This document shows positions 13,309-19,332 of a stretch of DNA of 29,703 bases, one piece after another. Source of the DNA: a virus; the IMG/VR virus record IMGVR_UViG_3300020187_000146, positions 1-29,703 of that record. The stretch is one strand, 5' to 3'. Within the stretch, counting starts at the first letter, position 1; every line of letters starts with the position of its first letter. Made by a program: the position numbers and the translations under genes. The notes under the pieces are model-generated. The model searched no databases. It was given only the letters and a program-made list of their open reading frames with translations, and had not been told where the DNA came from.

Positions 13309-14061
13309 ATGACTGTTACATTGACGCAGGAAGAACGTCCCGACAACTTTAAATTAATGGAGCCCCCCGCAGAATTAGGCCCATTAAAAGCTTGGTCTTA
13401 CTCAGCACTTAAAGTTTTCGAAGAGTGTCCCTACCGCTCGTATATAGCTCGTGTCAAAAAAGTTAAAGAACCTTCAAGCCCTGCTGCTGACCGAGGCTCT
13501 CAGATTCACCAAGAAGCCGAAGACTATGTCAACGGTAAGCTTGGTGAGTTTCCATCTACCCTAAAAAAATTCAAAGACGAATTCGAAGAACTCCGTGATC
13601 TGTTCGAAAAAGCAAAAGTAGAGCTAGAAGGCGAGTGGGCTTTTACTAAAGAGTGGGAGCCTTGCGGTTGGATGGAAGGACGAACTTGGGCACGAATAAA
13701 ACTGGATGCACTAGTACATGAGTCAGAAACCTCAGTTCGTGTCATTGACTACAAAACAGGTAAAAAGTTCGGCAATGAAATTGCTCACTCGCAGCAAGCC
13801 TTGTTGTACGCCATTGCAACCTTTCTTCGTTACCCAGATGTCGAGTTTGCTCAGACTGAGCTTTGGTATCTAGACAAAGCAGAGACGACAAAAAAGTCTT
13901 TCACTAGAGAAGAAGCAATGCATTTTTTCCCTGGCTTCACTGCTCGCGCTATTCGAATGACCACAGAAACACAGTTTGACCCAACACCATCAAAAAATGC
14001 GTGTCGATGGTGTTCATTTAAGACAGGAGATGACCCCCAGTGTCAATGGGGTGTTAGCTAA
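13309..14061 (+). CDS. Cas4/RecB-like PD-(D/E)XK nuclease with Fe-S cysteines (250 aa)
   Basis: ATG 13309 is chosen over the TTG at 13303, which is only two codons upstream; ATGGA at 13298-13302 gives a modest binding site. The nuclease core is seen in KLDALV, then VIDYKTGK (residues about 145-151; Asp and Lys of the PD-(D/E)XK site), with a QALLYAIA helix. One cysteine lies near the N-terminus (EECPYRS, C40) and three near the C-terminus (CRWC and DDPQC, about 232-245). This spacing holds a 4Fe-4S cluster in Cas4 and AddB. Such phage proteins are 5'-3' or end-processing DNA nucleases for recombination. There is no CRISPR array or Cas1 in the window, so this is a phage recombination nuclease. 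Confidence 0.82.
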   Translation: MTVTLTQEERPDNFKLMEPPAELGPLKAWSYSALKVFEECPYRSYIARVKKVKEPSSPAADRGSQIHQEAEDYVNGKLGEFPSTLKKFKDEFEELRDLFEKAKVELEGEWAFTKEWEPCGWMEGRTWARIKLDALVHESETSVRVIDYKTGKKFGNEIAHSQQALLYAIATFLRYPDVEFAQTELWYLDKAETTKKSFTREEAMHFFPGFTARAIRMTTETQFDPTPSKNACRWCSFKTGDDPQCQWGVS

Positions 14062-14086
14062 CAACAAAGTTTGATCGGTCCCACTT

Positions 14087-14113
14087 GACCTCGCAATAGC
14101 GGGGTCTTTTTTT
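14087..14113 (+). terminator. Intrinsic terminator
   Basis: GACCTCGC (14087-14094), loop AATA, GCGGGGTC (14099-14106; one G-U pair), then seven T residues. It ends the transcript of the Cas4-like nuclease. Confidence 0.88.
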
Positions 14114-14126
14114 ATCTGAGGTTCAT

Positions 14127-14300
14127 ATGAAACTACTACAAATAGTTCGATACGCATGTACTGCTCTCGCCATTTTTATAGTCTTTTATTTTAGCTATGT
14201 AATAACAATAGGCTTAGGCATGTTCATACTTCCTTTGTTTTTCTTCATGGCAGCTTCCGCCGTACTAGTCGCACTACTCACTCAAGACAAGCAGGAATAA
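14127..14300 (+). CDS. Small two-helix membrane protein (57 aa)
   Basis: ATG 14127 has GAGG at 14118-14121. The product is mostly hydrophobic (ALAIFIVFYFSYVITIGLGMF, then a second stretch ILPLFFFMAASAVLVALLT). That is two membrane helices with very short polar ends and a charged tail (QDKQE). It is the first gene after a terminator, so it must depend on read-through or an unseen promoter. No family recognised. Small two-helix phage proteins can be holin-like, but there is no lysin nearby. Confidence 0.55.
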   Translation: MKLLQIVRYACTALAIFIVFYFSYVITIGLGMFILPLFFFMAASAVLVALLTQDKQE

Positions 14301-14302
14301 CA

Positions 14303-14461
14303 ATGATTTGGTTATCGAGGTTATTAACGCTTCTAGAAATAATATTTGTGCTTCGAACTATCCGACAACAAATGAAGGAGGAAGAATGCTCGACAGCAAA
14401 GGAAGAATCAATGGATGTTTCTACGTTAGAGACAACGGAGAAGTCATCGAATACGCATTAG
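14303..14461 (+). CDS. Possible small protein overlapping the 14386 gene (52 aa)
   Basis: ATG 14303 sits three bases after the previous stop, and CAGGAA (14291-14296) precedes it at a good distance. The product has a hydrophobic start (MIWLSRLLTLLEIIFVLRT) and a very polar Glu/Ser/Thr tail. It overlaps the gene at 14386 in another frame for 76 bases. The start signal is as good as for neighbouring genes, but the overlap means it could also be chance. Confidence 0.4.
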   Translation: MIWLSRLLTLLEIIFVLRTIRQQMKEEECSTAKEESMDVSTLETTEKSSNTH

Positions 14462-14682
14462 CGACAGATCCACCTGAAGCCGTGTTTTGGTCTACTTACA
14501 AACTCAAACCTACACACGTAAAAGTAAAAGCCAAACTTGACAGAAAAAGTAAATACGCAATCGCAAAGGAGATATGCGATGACAGCAACGGCCTCAACGA
14601 ACCCAAGCCCGCTACAGCGAACAAGATACGTCAAAAGCGTAAAACCCCCAGCACCAAACATGTTAAAACCCGGAAAAAATAA
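14386..14682 (+). CDS. Hypothetical basic protein (98 aa)
   Basis: ATG 14386 follows a strong AAGGAGGA site (14374-14381); an in-frame GTG at 14308 has none. The first 50 residues form strands (GRINGCFYVRDNGEVIEYALA) typical of a small beta domain. The rest is lysine-rich (VKVKAKLDRKSKYAIA, then a RQKRKTPSTK tail) and may bind nucleic acid. Its last 104 bases overlap the start of the GP88-like gene, an unusually long overlap. One of the two starts may be wrong, or the overlap is real. Confidence 0.55.
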   Translation: MLDSKGRINGCFYVRDNGEVIEYALATDPPEAVFWSTYKLKPTHVKVKAKLDRKSKYAIAKEICDDSNGLNEPKPATANKIRQKRKTPSTKHVKTRKK

Positions 14683-15271
14683 TAAAAAGCTGGGCAACAA
14701 AATAACCAAAGGCAAATGGAAAGGTTACCCTATGTACTCGCTGACTCTAGAAGAGCGAGCCACTTGCCCCGCCCACTGTGAGCAATGGGATAACTGCTAC
14801 GGTAACAACATGCCGTTTGCGCTGCGCTACGATCACACGCATACAGACTTTTATCAAATGCTAGAACAACAAATAGCAGCTTTAGCCATGAAGCATGCAT
14901 CAGGATTTGTCATCAGGCTTCATGTACTTGGAGATTTTTACAGTGCCGAGTACGTCGGTTGGTGGCGAAGCATGCTTAAAAAATACCGTGCCTTAAACAT
15001 CTACGGTTACACACATCACAGTTCATTTAGTGCCATTGGATATTCCATCGTTAGACTTAACCGAATTTATGAGGAGAGATGCCGTGTTCGCTTTTCGGAT
15101 GATACTGCTACTTACTTTAGTACTAGAGTATTCAAAGGAAGTCCCGACGAGTGGCATCACTGCAGAACAGTAACCCCCTGCCCTGAGCAACTCAACCAGG
15201 TTAAATCTTGTGCGGAATGCACTTTGTGCTGGGAATCAAAGGACAAAATAATTGCATTCTATGAGCATTAG
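14579..15271 (+). CDS. GP88-like Cys-rich protein (230 aa)
   Basis: ATG 14579 has AAGGAG (14566-14571) and is preferred, though ATG 14660 (MLKPGKNNKKLG) would give a form typical of relatives. The protein has the phage GP88-type layout: LTLEERATCPAHCEQWDNCYG (five residues around three Cys), VIRLHVLGDFYSAEYVGWW in the middle, YGYTHHSS, and a C-terminal cluster with CPEQ, CAEC and CW. The eight or so cysteines suggest bound metal or an Fe-S cluster, and relatives are found only in phages as far as I know. Its biochemical role is unknown. A CATGNNN array (14887-14907) lies in the coding sequence. Confidence 0.7.
   Translation: MTATASTNPSPLQRTRYVKSVKPPAPNMLKPGKNNKKLGNKITKGKWKGYPMYSLTLEERATCPAHCEQWDNCYGNNMPFALRYDHTHTDFYQMLEQQIAALAMKHASGFVIRLHVLGDFYSAEYVGWWRSMLKKYRALNIYGYTHHSSFSAIGYSIVRLNRIYEERCRVRFSDDTATYFSTRVFKGSPDEWHHCRTVTPCPEQLNQVKSCAECTLCWESKDKIIAFYEH
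14887..14907. repeat. CATGNNN heptad array (3 units) inside the GP88-like gene
   Basis: Units at 14887, 14894 and 14901 (CAGGATT) in register, encoding MKHASGF in a conserved protein. Confidence 0.5.
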
Positions 15272-15272
15272 T

Positions 15273-15287
15273 ATTAGTGTAGCTAAT
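15273..15287. promoter_or_regulatory. Operator ATTAG-N5-CTAAT
   Basis: ATTAG-TGTAG-CTAAT begins one base after the GP88-like gene stop and precedes the gene at 15311. TAATAT follows the right half-site as a possible -10; no good -35 lies 17 bp upstream. Confidence 0.75.
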
Positions 15288-15310
15288 ATGCTACTGCGTC
15301 AGGAGGACAA

Positions 15311-15481
15311 ATGCGGATCAAAGTCGAAATTCATCTCGACGACTACGAATGGGATGGTCGCACTCTCCTACTAAAACTTGTCCCCAGTGACTATGAATCT
15401 GAAGAACCTTCTGACCCTGAAGAAATAATCTATGAAGAGCCTATTGCCTCACTAAAAGTGATCGGAAAATTACAATCATGA
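15311..15481 (+). CDS. Small acidic protein (56 aa)
   Basis: ATG 15311 follows a textbook AGGAGG site (15301-15306) 24 bases behind an operator. The product starts with strands (MRIKVEIHLDDYEWDGRTLLLKLVP), has an acidic middle (DYESEEPSDPEE) and ends with a short strand. It probably forms a small beta domain. It opens the helicase operon; the stop is 10 bases before the helicase start. Function unknown, but the ribosome site makes it a confident gene. Confidence 0.65.
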   Translation: MRIKVEIHLDDYEWDGRTLLLKLVPSDYESEEPSDPEEIIYEEPIASLKVIGKLQS

Positions 15482-15491
15482 GAAACCAAAA

Positions 15492-16847
15492 ATGCATAAA
15501 CCTTTTGAACATCAAAAAAATACTACTGACTTCATCCTCAATAACCCCAGAGTTCTCATCACAAGTGATCCCGGCACAGGCAAAACACGTTCTGTACTGG
15601 ACGCATACGCCCAGCGGAAAGCTGCTAAGCTACTTGTACTCGCCCCTCTCAGCATCCTCGGAGCCAGTTGGGGAGATGATTGTGGCAAGTTCCAACCCAA
15701 CCTAAAGTACGCAATCGCGTATGCAAAAAACCGTGAAGCTGCTTTCAAAGCTGATGTAGACATTGTCATTACTAATCATGACGCTGTTAAATGGCTTGCT
15801 AAAAAGACGAACATACACTTACTCGACACTTTCAATACTGTTTGTATTGACGAATTTACTGCATTCAAAAATCCAAACAGCCAGCGCAGCAAAGCCATGG
15901 CACGTATTGCCGAGCATTTTGATTACCGCATAGCCATGTCTGGCACGCCTAACAGCAACACCATATTAGATATATGGCACCCTACATTGCTTGTCGACGA
16001 CGGTGAGCGACTCGGTAAACGCTTTTCTGGGTTCCGTGGCGCAGTATGCACACCGCAGTTCAATGGCTTTGCTAACGTCTGGACAGACAAGCCGGAAGCC
16101 CAGGAAATAGTTGCTGCTGCTATCAAAGACATTAACGTCCGATACATGCTTGAAAGTTGTATCGACATGCCAGAACAATCAGTCAACACAGTGTATGTAG
16201 ACTTACCACCAAAAATTCTGCAGCAATACAATACGCTCGCAGAAGAATCCGTTTTGTACACGGGCAAAGGCACAATCAATGCTATTCATGCTGGCGCTAA
16301 AGTAAAGAAACTACTACAGCTGTGTACAGGCGCTGTGTACGACGACCATGGGAAGTCGCTCATGGTCCATGACGCACGCTACCAGCTTGTTATGGATCTC
16401 ATACAAGCAAGACAACATAGTCTAGTTGCATTCAACTGGCGTCACGAACGTGAAAAGCTGACTGAACTTTCTGAAAAAGCTGGCATCCGTTACGACTTTA
16501 TTGACGGTAGTACTCCAGCCAAAAATCGCAAAGACATCGTAGATCGTATGCAAGCGGGGCAGTTGCAAGTTGTATTCGCACACCCTCAGTCTGCCGGGCA
16601 TGGCCTAACACTAACGCGCGCAACCTCCGTTATCTGGGCTTCCCCTACCTACAACGCTGAGCATTACCAGCAATTCAACCGTCGTATTTACCGTGCCGGG
16701 CAAACTAAAAAGACCCAAGTAATACAGATTGCAGCACGCAATACGTGGGAACCCGATGTTTACGAAAAGCTTCAAGACAAACTTGGAAGAATGGAAGACC
16801 TACTTACAGTACTCAATAAACTCAACACACTAAGGGAATCAGCATGA
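15492..16847 (+). CDS. SNF2-family helicase (451 aa)
   Basis: ATG 15492 lies 10 bases after the upstream stop. It is a superfamily 2 SNF2-type ATPase with all main motifs: Walker A DPGTGKT (residues 26-32), motif II DEFT (about 120-123, in place of DEAH), motif III SGTP (about 150), motif V QSAGHGLTL (about 363-371) and motif VI QFNRRIYRAGQTK (about 393-405). At 451 residues it is the compact phage form. Phage members help replication or recombination by moving along DNA and removing proteins. Its operon partner at 16844 has a coiled coil. A heptad array (16347-16381) lies in its codons. Confidence 0.9.
   Translation: MHKPFEHQKNTTDFILNNPRVLITSDPGTGKTRSVLDAYAQRKAAKLLVLAPLSILGASWGDDCGKFQPNLKYAIAYAKNREAAFKADVDIVITNHDAVKWLAKKTNIHLLDTFNTVCIDEFTAFKNPNSQRSKAMARIAEHFDYRIAMSGTPNSNTILDIWHPTLLVDDGERLGKRFSGFRGAVCTPQFNGFANVWTDKPEAQEIVAAAIKDINVRYMLESCIDMPEQSVNTVYVDLPPKILQQYNTLAEESVLYTGKGTINAIHAGAKVKKLLQLCTGAVYDDHGKSLMVHDARYQLVMDLIQARQHSLVAFNWRHEREKLTELSEKAGIRYDFIDGSTPAKNRKDIVDRMQAGQLQVVFAHPQSAGHGLTLTRATSVIWASPTYNAEHYQQFNRRIYRAGQTKKTQVIQIAARNTWEPDVYEKLQDKLGRMEDLLTVLNKLNTLRESA
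16347..16381. repeat. CATGNNN heptad array (5 units) inside the helicase gene
   Basis: Units at 16347, 16354 (AGTCGCT), 16361, 16368 and 16375 (CACGCTA), in 7-bp register within a conserved gene. Confidence 0.5.
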
Positions 16848-17209
16848 TATTAGGTGAACTTATCGACGCTCGCGTCAAAAACAAACAGCAAATTGACGAG
16901 CTCAACTCGCGGCTCAAGGAACTCAATAAAGAAAAACAAGACCTTGATTGGCAATGCATCCGAAACTTAGATGATCAAGGATCTACAAAGGGCGGTAACA
17001 ATGCAGCTAACATAGCGATCAACGAGGATGTTGTGCCTGAAGTGCATGACTGGGACCTCTTCTTCGCATGGCTCCAAGAAACTAGCACCTTTGAAACAAT
17101 TCAACGCCGGTTGTCTAGCACTGCATGCAAAGAACTGTGGGCTATGGGCATTGAAATCCCTGGAGTAAAACCGCGAGAACTTCGCAAACTATCAATCCGT
17201 TTAAAATAA
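16844..17209 (+). CDS. Coiled-coil hypothetical protein (121 aa)
   Basis: The start overlaps the helicase stop (ATGA at 16844). Residues 10-40 form a charged coiled coil (KNKQQIDELNSRLKELNKEK). A linker and a helical C-terminal domain (DWDLFFAWLQETSTFETIQRR, then ELWAMGIEIPGVKPRELRKLSIRLK) follow. Similar small genes often follow SNF2-type helicases in marine phages, but I know no function. A near-match of the operator (ATTAG-GTGAA-CTTAT) lies at 16849-16863 in the first codons; it is too degenerate to call. Confidence 0.6.
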   Translation: MILGELIDARVKNKQQIDELNSRLKELNKEKQDLDWQCIRNLDDQGSTKGGNNAANIAINEDVVPEVHDWDLFFAWLQETSTFETIQRRLSSTACKELWAMGIEIPGVKPRELRKLSIRLK

Positions 17210-17218
17210 CTTAGGAAT

Positions 17219-17233
17219 ATTAGCATGACTAAT
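17219..17233. promoter_or_regulatory. Operator ATTAG-N5-CTAAT spanning a start codon
   Basis: ATTAG-CATGA-CTAAT places the operator exactly over ATG 17225. No -35 lies 17 bp upstream of the right half-site. Protein bound here could block elongation or an upstream-initiated transcript, and the site may also matter at the mRNA level. Confidence 0.65.
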
Positions 17234-17905
17234 CTAGCAATTAAGCTCGACACCGCAATGCCTGCTCACATCGCTGCCTCACTCGAAGGTGTGGGTCGTG
17301 GCAACGAAAACGTAGGCTCTAACGTAGTTATACCGCGTATCAAGCTACTACAAAAAATGTCAAACGAAGTTGACAAGCACCACAAAGAGTACATCAAAGG
17401 CGCGGAAGTTGGTGACTTCATCAACACACTAACAAAGCAAACCGCAACAGACATCTACTGTCTGTCTCTATCTTTCACCGTGCAGTGGGCTGTATGGCGT
17501 GACATAGACCTTGGCGGTGGCTTTGGTGGTAGCTTCAGTACCGAAGAAGAAGCTGTACAGTGCAAAGACGGCCAAGAGAACCCACAAGAATGGGCCATTA
17601 AGGAAAACCATGCACACCTTATACTAGTCAAAAACCCAGAAACAGGAGATCTAGAAACCGCTCCCGTTATGTTTGACTTCACTGGTTCAAAGCTCGCTAC
17701 TTCCCGTGCATGGAATAGCAAGATCGCTATGCAAGGCGGAGATAGATTTGCTTCTTTATGGCGAATCTCATCAAAATCCGTCGAAAGCAAAAGCGGTTTC
17801 AGCTACATGAACCTTGATCTTGACTGTGTGGGCTGGGCTCAAAAAGAGGACTTCGAAATCGCAGAAGCACTCTACGAGAAGTATGCAAAAACTTCGTTTG
17901 CATAA
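17225..17905 (+). CDS. Possible phage ssDNA-binding protein (226 aa)
   Basis: ATG 17225 lies within an operator; TTAGGA (17211-17216) serves as binding site. The protein has Gly-rich and aromatic strands in the middle (FTVQWAVWRDIDLGGGFGGS, and NHAHLILVKN), then FDFTGSKLATSRAWNSKI, with an acidic stretch. The position beside helicase and nuclease genes and the strand-rich middle fit a single-stranded DNA binding or annealing protein. No diagnostic motif is seen, so this is a guess from context. It is the last gene before the repeat-bounded VRR-NUC cassette. Confidence 0.5.
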   Translation: MTNLAIKLDTAMPAHIAASLEGVGRGNENVGSNVVIPRIKLLQKMSNEVDKHHKEYIKGAEVGDFINTLTKQTATDIYCLSLSFTVQWAVWRDIDLGGGFGGSFSTEEEAVQCKDGQENPQEWAIKENHAHLILVKNPETGDLETAPVMFDFTGSKLATSRAWNSKIAMQGGDRFASLWRISSKSVESKSGFSYMNLDLDCVGWAQKEDFEIAEALYEKYAKTSFA

Positions 17906-17912
17906 ACTTAGA

Positions 17913-17933
17913 GTTGCCGAAAGCGGTAATAAA
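17913..17933 (+). repeat. 21-bp direct repeat, left copy
   Basis: This 21-bp sequence, beginning GTTGCCGAAAGC, is identical to 18341-18361. It ends on the A of the VRR-NUC start codon (17933). The right copy encodes residues 4-10 of the repressor, so the two copies bracket the nuclease gene. Confidence 0.9.
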
Positions 17934-18370
17934 TGAACGAGCACGGCTTCATAAAAGCCGTGCATCGGCACCTTCCAGCTGAACTGTATCGATGGAAAAT
18001 CCATGATACATATACCGGCGGCGTTCCTGACGCTTTCTATTGTGGACCCGCCGGTTCCCTATGGATTGAGTATAAATACATACAACTTCCTAAGCGGAAA
18101 AGCACGATTGTCACCTTTGGCACGTCAGAACTACAACGAATATGGTTGACAAAAATGCAAAACAACGGACAATTAACCGGACTAATAGTTGGCTGGGAAC
18201 GACAGGCCATAGTAATCGACCCTAGCTTACTCCTTAGCCCTATCAACAGCGGCGACTTAATAAAGCGAGGTATGCCTTTTAAACACGTTGCCAAGCATAT
18301 AGAAACAACATGTATGTCAGGAGGATGTATACATGAACACGTTGCCGAAAGCGGTAATAAACTTGCGTAG
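17933..18370 (+). CDS. VRR-NUC-type nuclease (145 aa)
   Basis: ATG 17933 follows GTAATAA without a strong ribosome site. The product has the VRR-NUC layout: a short N-terminal helix, GGVPDAFY (Asp33), then LWIEYKY (Glu46 and Lys48), the PD-(D/E)XK catalytic set. Such small nucleases cut branched or structured DNA, for example replication forks or Holliday-like junctions, and are common in phages. It is bracketed by 21-bp direct repeats. Its last 38 bases overlap the repressor start, giving a repressor N-terminus duplicated from the left repeat. It looks like an inserted cassette. Confidence 0.8.
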   Translation: MNEHGFIKAVHRHLPAELYRWKIHDTYTGGVPDAFYCGPAGSLWIEYKYIQLPKRKSTIVTFGTSELQRIWLTKMQNNGQLTGLIVGWERQAIVIDPSLLLSPINSGDLIKRGMPFKHVAKHIETTCMSGGCIHEHVAESGNKLA

Positions 18371-18920
18371 AATTTGGGAAAACAAAAAACACCATTTAGA
18401 AATAACTCAAGCCCAAGCCGCAGAAAAATTAGGATGGACGCAGGGAGCGTTCAGCCAATACCTTAACAACATAACTGATTTACACCCTGATGCTGTGGCA
18501 AAGCTAGCAAATTTTCTTGAAGTTGACCCCCTTGAAATTGACCCCGCTTATAGCCCTGTAGAGGCTAAGCGCATTCGCGTGCCAGTGCTGCATATTCATC
18601 CTAAAACCCCCGCTAATCATAAAGAAATAGCGTACAGACGGCGCGTCATAACGACTGTAGCTGAAGAGAACCACAAGGCAATCTGCGCTATACGACTAGA
18701 AAAAGACTTACGACCAATAGGTTTTGCAGGTCAAATGACGCTGTGTTCAGACATGTTTAAACTAAAAAACCCCCGCCTAACGCCAGGTCGTATAATAGAA
18801 TTCTACGTGATCAAACGTAAAAACAGCGACCCGCTTGAAGTAGTAAAAATTAATGAATGCCCGCCTGACAAAGAGCTAGAAGCCAAGCTGCTGCCACTAC
18901 TCACTTACGTCATTAATTAA
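18333..18920 (+). CDS. XRE-type phage repressor, no S24 motif seen (195 aa)
   Basis: ATG 18333 has AGGAGG at 18319-18324. An XRE helix-turn-helix lies at residues about 20-45 (ITQAQAAEKLGWTQGAFSQYLNN), typical of lambda-CI-like repressors. The C-terminal half has strands (IRVPVLHIHPKTP, ICAIRLEKDLRPIGFAGQ, IIEFYVIKRKN) that recall the LexA/CI fold. I see no serine-lysine autocleavage motif, so RecA-driven self-cleavage is doubtful. Immediately behind it lie a palindrome (18921-18942) and two promoter-operators of the ATTAG-N5-CTAAT type. It is the best candidate to bind the ten operators, though direct evidence is lacking. The repeat-derived codons LPKAVIN suggest its start was rewritten by the VRR-NUC insertion. 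Confidence 0.82.
   Translation: MNTLPKAVINLRRIWENKKHHLEITQAQAAEKLGWTQGAFSQYLNNITDLHPDAVAKLANFLEVDPLEIDPAYSPVEAKRIRVPVLHIHPKTPANHKEIAYRRRVITTVAEENHKAICAIRLEKDLRPIGFAGQMTLCSDMFKLKNPRLTPGRIIEFYVIKRKNSDPLEVVKINECPPDKELEAKLLPLLTYVIN
18341..18361 (+). repeat. 21-bp direct repeat, right copy
   Basis: Exact copy of 17913-17933, lying within the repressor's codons 4-10. The two copies are 428 bp apart and enclose the VRR-NUC gene. Confidence 0.9.
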
Positions 18921-18942
18921 TTTTTTACAATGTTGTAAAAAA
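18921..18942. repeat. Perfect AT-rich palindrome behind the repressor
   Basis: TTTTTTACAA (18921-18930), spacer TG, TTGTAAAAAA (18933-18942): 10-bp arms that match exactly. It starts one base after the repressor stop and ends two bases before the first -35 region. A very small loop and an A-tract rather than a T-tract downstream argue against a terminator; an operator is more likely. Confidence 0.6.
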
Positions 18943-18944
18943 TC

Positions 18945-18986
18945 TTGCACTAAGCGTTTCTATGTATCATTATTAGCTGGTCTAAT
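18945..18986 (+). promoter_or_regulatory. Promoter-operator, copy 1 (operator 18972-18986)
   Basis: TTGCAC (18945-18950), 17-bp spacer, CATTAT (18968-18973), with ATTAG-CTGGT-CTAAT at 18972-18986 overlapping the -10. It is the first copy of a 60-bp tandem duplication (18945-19004) and could drive the leader reading frame at 19005. Confidence 0.7.
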
Positions 18987-19004
18987 GACTACATGAGGTA
19001 GCAA

Positions 19005-19070
19005 ATGATACAAAACCCTTGCACTAGGCGTTTCTATGTATCATTATTAGCTGTTCTAATGACTACATGA
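19005..19070 (+). CDS. Possible leader peptide (21 aa)
   Basis: ATG 19005 follows GAGGT (18995-18999), the same site used for the next gene. It encodes a short peptide ending in a hydrophobic part (FYVSLLAVLMTT). The TGA stop (19068-19070) overlaps the GAGGT of the downstream gene, so translation of the leader could affect that gene's start. It arises entirely from the tandem duplication, so it may be incidental. Confidence 0.35.
   Translation: MIQNPCTRRFYVSLLAVLMTT
19019..19060 (+). promoter_or_regulatory. Promoter-operator, copy 2 (operator 19046-19060)
   Basis: TTGCAC (19019-19024), 17-bp spacer, CATTAT (19042-19047), with ATTAG-CTGTT-CTAAT. It directly serves the DUF3310 gene at 19084. 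With the first copy it forms a two-operator control region behind the repressor. Confidence 0.72.
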
Positions 19071-19083
19071 GGTAGCAATAGCA

Positions 19084-19332
19084 GTGTCAGATGCAGTTGA
19101 AAACCCCCCTCATTACAATACTGGAAGCGTCGAATGCATTACTGCAATCGAAGCATCCATGTCCCCCATCGAATTTCAAGGGTATTGCAAAGGCAACTGC
19201 CTAAAATACCTTTGGAGATTTCGTTACAAAGGCAAACCCTTAGAAGATCTGAAAAAAGCCCAGTGGTACTTAAACCAATTAACAACCTCTATGAAGGAGC
19301 ACGAGCAAAATGAAACATCTACACAGACATAG
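19084..19332 (+). CDS. DUF3310-family protein (82 aa)
   Basis: The start is GTG 19084 (MSDAVENPPHYNTG), with GAGGT at 19069-19073 upstream. The sequence matches DUF3310: NPPHYNTG near the start, then ECITAIEASMSP, a GNCLKYLWRFRYKG core, and DLKKAQWYLNQL. Members are common in phages and are thought to bind nucleotides or resemble nucleotide kinases, but no reaction is proven. It stands under two repressor-type operators, so it should be one of the first genes made on induction. Confidence 0.8.
   Translation: MSDAVENPPHYNTGSVECITAIEASMSPIEFQGYCKGNCLKYLWRFRYKGKPLEDLKKAQWYLNQLTTSMKEHEQNETSTQT

Larger units (their letters stand above)
18945..19078 (+). repeat. 60-bp tandem duplication at 74-bp offset
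   Basis: Positions 18945-19004 and 19019-19078 match at 58 of 60 bases; the changes are AAGCG/AGGCG and GGTCT/GTTCT. Each unit carries a -35, a -10, an operator and a GAGGT ribosome binding site. The two units differ in the DNA after that site, so only the first gives the leader start ATG 19005. Confidence 0.88.

Noticed and set aside
13309-14061. CRISPR-Cas locus
   Set aside because: The Cas4-like nuclease stands alone; no array, Cas1 or Cas2 is present.
16849-16863. ATTAGGTGAACTTAT as an operator at the 16844 gene start
   Set aside because: Right half-site has a mismatch and there is no -35; noted in the finding on start-codon sites, not called.
18172-18186. ATTAACCGGACTAAT as an eleventh operator
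   Set aside because: One base off the core and inside the nuclease gene with no promoter; more likely chance.
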